This document shows positions 1 through 8,874 of a stretch of DNA of 64,000 nucleotides, one piece after another. The DNA is from Arthonia radiata (lineage: Eukaryota; Ascomycota; Arthoniomycetes; Arthoniales; Arthoniaceae). The first letter of the stretch is position 1. Every line of letters begins with the position of its first letter. Where the stretch lies: assembly GCA_002989075.1 (NCBI GenBank), contig PSQN01000012.1:806001-870000 (forward strand), given 5' to 3'. The notes under the pieces were generated by a model, which was given only the letters and a program-made list of their open reading frames with translations, was not told the origin of the DNA and did no database searches. The translations under genes and the position numbers were made by a program.

Positions 1-294
1 GGACCACAGTTTGGCGTGCGCGCCAACACGGTTGCGTTTGGATACATCCAGACCCGCCTGACAGCGGCGAAAGAGCTGGGCGGATATGTGACCACACCTG
101 ACGGAGAGCGCGTCGCGTTGGGTATCCCGGGCAAGCAAGTCGCCGCGAGAGATGACTCTGGCATGAAGGATATCCCTCTGGGCCGTCCAGGCAGCGCAAC
201 GGAGGCGGCGAGCGCCATCTTGGCTGTAGCGAGCCCACTGATGAGCTACGTCAGCGGGCAGACCATCATGGTCACTGGTGGTCGGAACATGTGA
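1..294 (+). CDS. Short-chain dehydrogenase/reductase, C-terminal part (cut by window start)
   Basis: The frame is open from the first base and stops at 292-294, so only the last 97 codons are present and the real start lies outside. The C-terminal signature of classical SDR enzymes is visible: VRANTVAFGYIQTRL after the missing catalytic Tyr-Lys region, then IPLGRPGSATEAASAI and SYVSGQTIMVTGG, the strand and loop that close the Rossmann fold. Relatives are NAD(P)H-dependent FabG-type oxoacyl or alcohol reductases. Substrate and cofactor preference cannot be read because the N-terminal glycine motif and active site are not in view. The gene converges on the BCS1-like gene, with only 17 bases between the two stop codons. 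Family assignment is firm; specific function is unknown. Confidence 0.9.
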   Translation, partial: GPQFGVRANTVAFGYIQTRLTAAKELGGYVTTPDGERVALGIPGKQVAARDDSGMKDIPLGRPGSATEAASAILAVASPLMSYVSGQTIMVTGGRNM

Positions 295-311
295 AACAAG
301 ATCAGGATTGA

Positions 312-1940
312 TCACCCTTGCGATCCCACTGCTGATCTTGCTGCGTCCTCATGCGGCAGCAGCTGTTCCACCGTTGCGATCGCACCCCTCGGATCGTCCT
401 TGTTGAACAGGAAGTGACCTTGCAACGCCGCGGTACTGACTTGGTTTGTGATGCCCAGTTCGTCCAGTTTCTGCACGTACTGTCGTTTCAGCTGTCCGTC
501 TGCGTCTTGACTTGCGAAAAACCGGTCCCAGAGCTGCTCGATCTGCCAATGCGTCGCCTCGCCCAGTCTCACAGTCATGTCAACGCGGCCTGGTCTGACT
601 AGTGCAGCGTCCAGGCGTTCGACATGGTTGGTCGTGAGGAAGACGATGCGCTCTTCAGCGCTCGCGACGCCATCAAGAGCGTTCAACAACCCGGAGAAGG
701 TCACGTTCGCGCCGCGGTAGCCATCCTCATCTGTCTGAGTCCTTCGGTTTGCAAAGGCTGCGTCAGCATCTTCCAGCACAACGAGAGATCTCGGCGGCAC
801 GTTGGTCAGCATCAGCATCAGACGGTCATCGGTCATGCCACGCTGGCTGAGGTTGAGCATGGCGATATTGAAATCCAGCTCTCCAGCTAAAGCCTGGATG
901 AAACTGCTCTTGCCGGTTCCAGGCGTCCCATACAGCAGATATCCACGCCTGTAGGGGATTCCGCGGTCGAGGTACCACTCTCTTGCACTGAGAAAGCCTT
1001 TCACATCGTCAACGATACGCTCTTTCACTCCTTCGGCCAGCACGACTGAGCTCAGTGGCCGTTTGCGCCGCGGGTATCCGAGCGGCTCCCATGACGCAGT
1101 GTGAGGTGTATAGATGGTCGTCTTGCCTTCGTTCGCGCGTTGCGCGAGCTCGTGGGCTTCCAGAAACATTTGCTCAAAGATGTGACGGTGCGCGTAGAGT
1201 GTTGTGAGCTTGACCGTCTCGAACGGTTTGCCTTGCGCGTCGAGAAGCCCTCCCGTCTCGCGCTCTCGCTGAACAGCAATGAAAGCCGAGCCATAGCGAA
1301 GAATGTGACGTCCTGGTCCAGGTACGAGAGAGAAGTTGGTGTATGTGGCACCGCTCGGCGCCTTCACTGAGGATGTCTGGACTGACAAGTGGTGTAGACC
1401 AGGAACGAGCCTCGCAAGTAGGCGGTTGAAGATCGTCGGTCGGCTTTGCGCGGACGCGCCGGCGGCTGTGCCAGCCTCAACAGACGCCGAAGCAACCTGC
1501 TGTTGCCGCTGAAAATGGGTCATCCATTGCAGAAACCAGTTATAGGCACTGTCATGGCGAGTGATCTCGACATCTACGAGGAGACGCCGGCGGAGAAGGG
1601 CTGCTCCTTGGTTCAGGCCCTTGCGAGCGACGGAAAGGCCGGTACCGAGCGCGGCGAGTCCAAATCCCTACGGCGAGGCGTTAGAAGGGTCAGCGGAGTG
1701 TGACTGAGTTGCGCACCGTACAGCAGTGAAGAAGGGATTGGAGGTCAGCTGAGACAGGTAGCCTCCATCTCCGAGCGGACCCTGAGAGGCTATTTGCTGG
1801 CCCAGCTGCTCGCGCGGTGACAATTGCTGCTGCGGAAGAACAGCTACATTCTGTCCGGAAGGTGGTGCAACTGCAGGGGATGCGATCGGCTGCGATCTAT
1901 TGCCGTCCATGCAGTAGATGGTCAATTGAGAGGAGAGCAA
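312..1940 (-). CDS. BCS1-like mitochondrial AAA ATPase
   Basis: Two exons, complement(312..1667, 1722..1940), give about 524 residues. A 54-nt GT-AG intron joins NPFFTA to GFGLAALG, restoring the N-terminal BCS1 region (ARKGLNQGAALLRRRLLVDVEI, then NWFLQWM). The BCS1_N domain leads into one AAA module with Walker A GTPGTGKS near residue 320, Walker B LVVLEDAD near 370, and sensor/arginine-finger region LDAALVRPGRVD. In yeast, BCS1 sits in the inner mitochondrial membrane and inserts the Rieske iron-sulfur protein into complex III. Filamentous fungi carry several paralogues, so this may be a diverged relative rather than the true orthologue. The first ATG at 1940 is used; a second Met eleven codons on is also possible. 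The gene converges with the SDR. Confidence 0.92.
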
Positions 1941-2160
1941 GAAAGATGCCTGTGACGCGATTCAGCGTGGAGATTAGAATTGTTAACGCCATTATGCATC
2001 GGCAGCTCGGGGCAACTGATCTCCGTCCGGATGCTAAAGATACTCTAAAAAAGAATGGAGATGCAGGACGACGATAGCATGCTTGTTATTGCAGCTGCCT
2101 GTCTCTCTCCGTCGTCATCACACTCCTGTCGCTCTTTTGTTTTGCTTCTGTAGGGCCCAA

Positions 2161-3483
2161 ATGAGCCGCTTTGCTCCGCGGGCCTTGTATAAATGCTCCA
2201 TCCCCCCCAGATATGTCCGAGTCCTCCATACCACCTCCATCATGTCCTCAGCATCCACCTCGCAAGCTCTCTATGCTCTCGTGAGCTCGACCTCTCAAGC
2301 ACCAGCAGCTCCAACAGACGCGCAAGAGAGGACACACCACAATCCCAATGGCAAAGGCTTCAGAAACCCCTGGCCTTCCTGGAACGAGATGCCACCAACT
2401 CAGATCATTTGGGGGATGATCAAGCGCCGACTCACTGGCAAAGGCAACACCCCAGACACGACGCCTCCGACCGTTCCTATTCGCAGACCTCAATTCCTCC
2501 CGACGCGCGAGACGTCGCAGCTCCGAGCGACATGGTTAGGTCACGCTTGCTTCCTCGTCGAGTTTCCCGGCGGCCTCCGCGTCCTCTTCGATCCTGTGTT
2601 CACCCCACGATGTTCACCTTTTAGCTTCATGGGACCCAAGCGGTACACGGAGATGCCGTGTCAGATCGACGACATACCCTTCGTTGACTTGGTGGTGATC
2701 TCACACAATCACTACGACCACCTCTCCTACTCTACAATCCTCAAAATCAAAGAGAAATACCCGGGCGTACATTTCTTCGCCCCGCTCGGCAACAAGGCTT
2801 GGTTCGAAAGATGTGGAGTCCGAAATATGACTGAACTGGACTGGTGGGAGTCAAGGGACGTGTCTCTGGCGCCCCAGTCTGGTAAGGATGGTTCTGCTGC
2901 GGTCGACGTCTCAGACGCTGGCTCTCAAAAGGGGGTCTCGAACATCTCTGCTACGATCGGCTGCCTTCCATGCCAACACATGACCGCACGGTCTCCCTTC
3001 GACCGCGCGCAGACGCTGTGGTCTTCCTGGAGCGTAGAAAGTGGCGGCAAGAAATTGTACTTTGCTGGCGATACGGGCTATCGCTCTGTCCCCGAACTGC
3101 CCGAGAGCGAAGACGACTATGCCGGGCGTCATGCGGACCTTCCACATTGTCCGGCCTTCGAGCAAATCGGCCAACACCGCGGACCATTCGATCTTGGACT
3201 CGTGCCCATTGGCGCGTATCAGCCACGCTGGATCATGTCACCGATGCATGCCAATCCCTACGACTCAGTCAACATCTTCTGCGACACCAAATGCAAGCGT
3301 GCACTCAGTATGCACTGGGGAACTTGGGTGCTGACCGAGGAAGACGTGCTGGAGCCGCCGAGACTGCTGAAGCAAGCACTGAGCCAGAAAGGAATGCCAG
3401 AGGAAGGTGTTTTCGATATCTGTGATATTGGTGAGAGCCGTGAGTTCGGTGAGGATGTCGAAGTACCTCAGTCAAAGCTTTGA
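2161..3483 (+). CDS. NAPE-PLD-like metallo-beta-lactamase-fold hydrolase
   Basis: Single exon. The motif HNHYDHL (H182, H184, D186, H187 counted from this start) is the first zinc site of metallo-beta-lactamase folds. The flanking TWLGHACFLVEF, LFDPVF, FAGDTGY and SMHWGTW blocks match N-acyl-phosphatidylethanolamine-hydrolysing phospholipase D and its fungal relatives (yeast Fmp30 group). Those enzymes release N-acylethanolamines from membrane lipids with a binuclear zinc centre. The start at 2161 gives an Arg-rich leader ending RVLHTTS, typical of mitochondrial import. An in-frame ATG at 2083 would lengthen it, and one at 2242 lies 48 bases after a TATAAA at 2188-2193, so an internal promoter giving a leaderless form is possible. 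Length is usual for the fungal family. Confidence 0.9.
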   Translation: MSRFAPRALYKCSIPPRYVRVLHTTSIMSSASTSQALYALVSSTSQAPAAPTDAQERTHHNPNGKGFRNPWPSWNEMPPTQIIWGMIKRRLTGKGNTPDTTPPTVPIRRPQFLPTRETSQLRATWLGHACFLVEFPGGLRVLFDPVFTPRCSPFSFMGPKRYTEMPCQIDDIPFVDLVVISHNHYDHLSYSTILKIKEKYPGVHFFAPLGNKAWFERCGVRNMTELDWWESRDVSLAPQSGKDGSAAVDVSDAGSQKGVSNISATIGCLPCQHMTARSPFDRAQTLWSSWSVESGGKKLYFAGDTGYRSVPELPESEDDYAGRHADLPHCPAFEQIGQHRGPFDLGLVPIGAYQPRWIMSPMHANPYDSVNIFCDTKCKRALSMHWGTWVLTEEDVLEPPRLLKQALSQKGMPEEGVFDICDIGESREFGEDVEVPQSKL

Positions 3484-4143
3484 GATGTGCAGTGTCACCA
3501 CTGTTACTTTGTTCCCTTCATCAAAGAGAAGCAGACAGCCACTTCCGTCGACGCGCACGGCGTAAGCTACGAAAATAGCCGTCCCAAACCGCCGTTGTCT
3601 GGATGAATGATGCTTCGCGCAGAGACACCGGTGTCAGCGGACTCGACTCGGAACGACACCTTCGCAATGAGTCTCCAAGAAGTTTAGTTGCGAGCAGTTG
3701 TATAAATCTGACAAACAGGTTTGTTTGCTAGTGCTTCCCAAGTTGTTTGGGTGATGCCACAGTTTGGTGAGATGCGCCGACCTAGCTGAGCTCGGAAACG
3801 GCTTCAGAGCGCGGATCCTCAGAGTCGGCAGAACCTGCTGAAGAAGCGGCAGAGGAAGGCCGGAGTCGACGAAGTCGATGTTGCGCGTTGCGCTCGTGGC
3901 GTAAAGCTGGAGTATCGCGAATGGACTCAGAAGAGGGCGGTGTGTAATGTCAGGACAGGACCAACGCGCGGCTGGTCTTCGCGGACTGGAATACCACGCA
4001 GTTTTCGAGCCTCTCCATATCCCTTTGAGCTTCCCCAGCGTCCCAGTTTCAGAGTCGCCCTCCTCGCAGCCAAATTCACCCCTCGCGCACAAAGCACCCT
4101 CCCGCTCGTGCGCCCTCACGGAGATTTAATCTAATGGCTCACT
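3484..4143. other. Gene-free stretch between convergent genes
   Basis: Shared 3' flank of the NAPE-PLD-like and TFIIIC genes. A 161-codon open frame on the minus strand (3634-4119) has no recognisable domain and a composition unlike its neighbours. I see no other structure. Confidence 0.5.
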
Positions 4144-6411
4144 TCAATCATAGCACAAATCCTCCACCAACAACAACCCACTCCCCAACCCCACCGCCGC
4201 CCACCCCCCTGCACTCAAATTCGGATTCCACGCCAGACTCAGTATCGCAGTCTGCCGCTCATAAATCGTCGTCGCGGCTCTCTCCTCCCCAATCTTCCTC
4301 GACACATCCGCGCGTTTCCCTTTCATCCCGCGCTTGTCCGACACGTTCTCCGTGCGGAAGCCAGTGACGATTCTACTCAGACCATTTGGAAAATCAGGTC
4401 GCGGTCCTTGCTCTTGCGCCGTTTCTCGTCCTCCACTCTGCTGTTCACGCAGCGCACCATCCCCTCCCCCGTTCAACGACACAACCGGAGCAGCAGGTTT
4501 CACGACCCGCCCCCGCCTCCACTCACACCCCACCCACACCTGCTTGTAGAAAGGATCATCCTTCCTCCTATACAACCTCCTCACAGCATTCGTCCCCACC
4601 ACACTCCCATCCGCGCACCCAATCAACACACCACTATGCACAGCACTCACCGCCACCCCCGTAACGCTAGACGCACACTTCAAAATACTAATGTAATGAT
4701 CCACTAACCGCACACTCGCGCCCTTCAGCAAAAACGCGTCGTCAGCGCCGACGAAGCACTGGCAGTTGTCTAGCCAATTCAGACCTGCCAGCGGTGAGCG
4801 GCTCCGTATGGAGACGGTAGAATCGGAGACGTCGCGGATGTCCGTCAGACGCACGTAGCCGTCCATACTGGATGACAGGAGCAGATGCGGCATAGACGGG
4901 TAGCAGGACGTGAGATCCACGATGTACGTGTCGTGGCAATGATGGTAGAACTCCGGTACTGAACTCGCAGGCGGTGAGGGGCTGGAGAAGTGCCGCTCCA
5001 GGTCCCAGATGGCTATATACCCGTTCGCGGTGCCGGCGGCGATGAGGGTTGAGGAGAGCCAAGTTACGCAGGTGCAGACGGTATTTTGAGGGCGCGCGGA
5101 AAAGGCGAAGCGTGTGAGTTTTTGGGTTTCCGGGGCGGAGGAGGCAGGGGGGCAGGTGAGGTTGAGGATGCGGAGGTGGCCGTCTGCTGTGATGAGGGCG
5201 AGGAGGCCGAGCGGCGCGCGGTCGGTTGGGGGCAATTCTGGGGTGGAGCGGGGGATGGGGCAGAATTTGGCTTGGAGGATGCGGGACCAGTCGCTGGTGA
5301 GTGTGAGGATGCGGCGGGGTGGGTGGGTGTTGGAGATTGTAGTGGCGCAGTCTTCGCCGGCGATGTCGGCGCCCGTGAACTCGAGGATATGGATGCAGGA
5401 GGGACTTGGTTCTGCCGGTGCGAAGGCGTTGTGCCGACGCTTTGTATTGAGGCGTGGTGGATCCGGACAGACAACGAGATATTGCGTCAGTCCTGCTTGA
5501 TTCGGTGCCCATGCCAGACAAGAAGTGGGTGCGCCGAGATTGACTAGCCAACCCCGACGTGGTTGAGCCACGGGTGACTTGTCCGTGAGCTGCGTCCCCT
5601 GGAAGAGCTCATCCGCGTCTATGCAATCATCAGGCGGCAACGACAGAAGACGGGGCTCAAGCGGCTTTCCAGAAACTAAGTCAGCCGATAACCTATTACT
5701 CCGAAGCTGCGCCAACGCCTCCTCCGACAGTGTCTCATACTTCTGTAACCGCTGAAACGACCACTTTCCCAGACCTTTGTCGAACCATTTCCAGGCTTCG
5801 ACAGCGTCTCGGGCGCGAGACTCATCGGATTGGAACGCACTATAGCACAGGCCGCCCGCATACTTCCCTGCAAACCGGCGTGTCGGAAATGGCGGCTGGT
5901 CGTAGAACTTGCTGATCATCGATTTGAGCTGCTGGTGCTGGTCCATGTCGCCAGCGGTTAGCCATGCTGTATATTTGTCTCGGTCTTTTAGCCCGAAGGT
6001 GGTGACGGGCACGCCGCGACTGTGGAACGTCTCAGCAGTAGGGGGTTTCATGCTGTTGGTCCAGCGCTTGGCTCTGCCCTGATTCTTTTTGGCTGAGGTG
6101 CCTCGCCATTGGGTTTGTGGCGGCGCCTTGATGGTCTCGTCTGCCTCTGCCTCTGCAATCACGTCAGAGATCTCACTTTCGTTGCCGTCGCTTGCTATTG
6201 ATATAGCGTCATCGTCAACTAGTCGCTCGTCTGCAGATATTTCCTCATCCACAGCAGCAGCATCTTCCTTTGAAATGTCAAACTCGTCGAGAGAGTCATC
6301 ATCGCGATCGACGGGCGGCAGCTGGGGAGAGCCAAAGATGTCTTCATCCTGCAGGAACTCGCTCGCTCTCTGCGTTACCTTTCGTGATCTCTGTGATTTT
6401 CGAGCCTCCAT
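4144..6411 (-). CDS. TFIIIC subunit, Tfc6-like WD40 protein
   Basis: Intronless, 755 residues. The first 35 residues are basic (MEARKSQRSRKV), followed by an acidic Asp/Glu-rich segment to about residue 95. A conserved block follows (RWTNSMKPPTAETFHSRG, then FYDQPPFPTRRFAGKYAG) that I associate with the fungal TFIIIC tau-B subunit Tfc6 (GTF3C2 group). The remainder from about residue 270 is a beta-propeller with degenerate WD repeats, seen at SCLAWAPN, FAGTANGYIAIWD-like and SSMDGYVRLTD segments, ending in LAWNPNL and LGSGLLLVEDL. In yeast this subunit pairs with Tfc3 to hold the B-box of tRNA genes for RNA polymerase III. A low-complexity insertion around residues 640-700 breaks the last blades. 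The 5' end diverges from the HPP gene across 1.1 kb. Confidence 0.85.
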   Translation of the reverse strand: MEARKSQRSRKVTQRASEFLQDEDIFGSPQLPPVDRDDDSLDEFDISKEDAAAVDEEISADERLVDDDAISIASDGNESEISDVIAEAEADETIKAPPQTQWRGTSAKKNQGRAKRWTNSMKPPTAETFHSRGVPVTTFGLKDRDKYTAWLTAGDMDQHQQLKSMISKFYDQPPFPTRRFAGKYAGGLCYSAFQSDESRARDAVEAWKWFDKGLGKWSFQRLQKYETLSEEALAQLRSNRLSADLVSGKPLEPRLLSLPPDDCIDADELFQGTQLTDKSPVAQPRRGWLVNLGAPTSCLAWAPNQAGLTQYLVVCPDPPRLNTKRRHNAFAPAEPSPSCIHILEFTGADIAGEDCATTISNTHPPRRILTLTSDWSRILQAKFCPIPRSTPELPPTDRAPLGLLALITADGHLRILNLTCPPASSAPETQKLTRFAFSARPQNTVCTCVTWLSSTLIAAGTANGYIAIWDLERHFSSPSPPASSVPEFYHHCHDTYIVDLTSCYPSMPHLLLSSSMDGYVRLTDIRDVSDSTVSIRSRSPLAGLNWLDNCQCFVGADDAFLLKGASVRLVDHYISILKCASSVTGVAVSAVHSGVLIGCADGSVVGTNAVRRLYRRKDDPFYKQVWVGCEWRRGRVVKPAAPVVSLNGGGDGALREQQSGGRETAQEQGPRPDFPNGLSRIVTGFRTENVSDKRGMKGKRADVSRKIGEERAATTIYERQTAILSLAWNPNLSAGGWAAVGLGSGLLLVEDLCYD

Positions 6412-7520
6412 GTTGGCTTCGACTTGCAGTATCTAAACGCTAGTGACAGAAAGTTAGTCACCGCCCTCGTGCCCAGCGAGCTCGATAGAATTCGGTCCAA
6501 GATTTCTCGTTTGCAGTTTGCATCTTTGGCTGCACTTCTTGGACAAATCGTCAGCCGAATGCTCTAATTTTCTATTTTCTCAAGATGAACAATCACTGAT
6601 GGTGAGAGAGCGGTCTCTGAAGAGGTTCAAGTTTCCTGAAATGGTGCCTGATTTGCAAGGCTGGAAGTGAAGTGGCGGGTAAGGGGAGGATGGTGGGGAG
6701 GTTGGTGAATACACTGAAGGTAAAACACGATATATTAAACCAATCAAGCTTCACTGCTTTTCTTGCGCATCCCCTCCACTCATTGATATTCCAGTCACCC
6801 TCCTCTTTCGGAGCCACGGAGCCTACCCATTTCCCCATCGGCGGAGCAGCCCAACGAGGCTAACTAGCGCCATCTACTTATCTCTTATCTATGCAATGAG
6901 GCTCTACGTTCTTATATAACCGCCAGCCCACTTCATCGCTTCTGTGTTTCATTCAAGGTTGGTTGACGTCCACGCCCGTTCCACCTCATGGAATCTGGAA
7001 TGCTTCGCGGTGTTCGCGTCGACGCTGACGGCGTCTCGTCGTCGTGGTTCTAGTCAGGTATAGCGCCACGGAACATGAATCAGCCTCCCAGCGCGCAATG
7101 GCCGGACCGAGAAAGAATCGCAACGCACCACGCCCACGACAGGGGTGGTCTGTGCCGCCTGGTACGGAGTAATGAGGCCGCGCTTCAAAAATTGCGAAAA
7201 AATTCTCTCCAAATTTCCATCTCTTCCATACCTTGGAAAAGCATGAAGGCGCAACGGAGCGCGTGTAGTCCCGCAACCGCTAGCGGAACTATTACGAGAA
7301 AACAATCATGTTCCGCTTAGCCGGCAGAAACTCACTTCGAGGGAGGGCCTCGCCACCTTGCCTCGCTTGCGTCGTTTGTGACGGCAATGATGCGGCGTTG
7401 GTAATCGTCGAGCGGTGTCAGATGGGCTTAAGACGCTTGAGGACGCTCTGAGTAGATCAAGCCCGTCAGTGTGAAGACGTGCACCGAGTCGCCGCAGTGA
7501 GACCAAACGCGGACTCCACG
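6412..7520. promoter_or_regulatory. Divergent intergenic region, Tfc6-like / HPP
   Basis: About 1.1 kb separates the two divergent starts and must hold both promoters. An AT-richer patch lies around 6550-6590 and 6725-6745. No domain-bearing open frame is visible on either strand. Confidence 0.5.
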
Positions 7521-8559
7521 ATGCGCCACCTCCCCACCTGGCTCTGCGACTTCGACATCGACCGCTACCTAACCCCCATCGTCCCACCCTCGCCGGTCCC
7601 CAAGTTCCCAGCGCCCATCGCGCACTTCCTGGGCCACCGCACCAAGCCCCGCGCCCACCTCTGCCAGCCCGCACAGTGGTTCTGGAGCTTCACCGGCGCC
7701 TTCTGTTCAATCGCACTCATCTCAGGGGTCTCCCGCGCGAGCCCGGCGCTGCAGACATGGAACCCGCCCATCATCATCGGCTCCTTCGTACGCCCCCCAC
7801 CACTGACTCCAAGCCGCAAACTAACCCACGCAGGGCGCCGCCGCCATCCTCGAGTTCAACGCCATTGAATCCCCCCTCTCGCAGCCCCGCCATCTCATCT
7901 TCTCGCACGCAATATCCTCGGCGATCGGCGTGGGCGTCACCAAGCTATTCGCGCTCTTGCCGCCAGCGTGCTTCGACGACCTCCGCTGGCTGGCGGGTGC
8001 GCTGGCGGTCGCGGCATCCTCCGTGGCGATGAGCATCACGAAGACGGTGCATCCGCCCGCCGGGGCAACGGCGCTGCTGGCGGCCACGACGCCGGATATC
8101 AGCGCGCTGGGGTGGCGGTTAGTTCCGCTTGTGCTGGTCGGGGCGGCGTTGATGCTAGGGTGCGCACTACTCGTCAACAACATCCAGCGACAATTTCCCG
8201 TGTTCTGGTTCACGCCGGTGGATGTGCGCAGGGAGGCTGCGGAGGGCAAGGATACGGGCGATGGCGGTGAGAAAGCGACGTCAAGTTCGATCGCGAAGGT
8301 GCGTACGCAGCAGGGCTCTGGTGGCCGCGCGACTGCACAGGGGGGTTTCGCGGCGCTTGACCGGAAACGGCAGAATTCTGGTCGGGAGCGTGAGATCAGG
8401 ATCGTGGCTAAGGAGGTGTTCGTGCCGGATTGGCTGGAGGTGAGCAGTTGGGAGCAGCAGGTGCTGGAGATGTTGAGGACGCGGTTGGCGGAGGAGGGGG
8501 AGAGTAGCGGGGAGGATAGTAGTGTTGCGAATAGTGGGAGTAGGGGTGAAGATGTTTGA
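7521..8559 (+). CDS. HPP family integral membrane protein
   Basis: Two exons, 7521..7787 and 7834..8559, about 330 residues. The 46-nt GT-AG intron joins NPPIIIGSF to GAAAILEFNAIESPLSQP, which restores the conserved HPP core. The family motif itself, KTVHPPAGATALLAA, follows in exon 2. Four to five hydrophobic helices are visible: the WSFTGAFCSIALISGV segment, the IIIGSFGAAAILEF segment, AGALAVAASSVAMSI, and LVPLVLVGAALMLGCALLV. Plant and cyanobacterial HPP proteins move nitrite across plastid or plasma membranes; fungal members are uncharacterised. The C-terminal 110 residues are hydrophilic and low in conservation. An in-frame ATG at 7479 would add 14 residues; the 7521 start begins at the usual MRHLPTWLCDFDIDRYL. 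Confidence 0.9.
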
Positions 8560-8874
8560 GGGTTTCATGGGAAGTTTGTGTAAGCTCTTGATCTACAACA
8601 TTGATAACACCTCGATAATCAACCATTTCTTCATGACCCCAGGGTTCATCTTGTGCTAGGCTGATAGGAGATGGTTGGGCTCCGAGGAGGGGAGGGTGAG
8701 TGGGCGACCAGACTGAGTGAAGATGATATTATAGAGGAGGGTAGCGTATTGTTTGAGAGACAGAAGCGGACGGCTGTCTGAAGAAATGAGTGGCTAGGCC
8801 TGTTGCCTAATTATATACAAGGCTTACGATGCAAATGATAGAGCGCAACCCATCTAAGTTCAGGCGAAGGCACC
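8560..8874. other. Gene-free stretch between convergent genes
   Basis: 3' flanks of the HPP gene and the Zn2Cys6 regulator. I see nothing else in it. Confidence 0.5.

Noticed and set aside
312-1523. BCS1-like gene as a single exon starting MTHFQRQ
   Set aside because: Upstream codons continue the family sequence (DSAYNWFLQWM) and a 54-nt intron links to a proper N-terminus.
3634-4119. 161-codon minus-strand frame between convergent genes
   Set aside because: No start context, domain or consistent codon use; it lies in shared 3' flanks.
5086-5547. Long plus-strand open frames opposite the TFIIIC gene
   Set aside because: They are antisense shadows of a GC-rich coding region, Gly/Glu-repetitive and without any domain.
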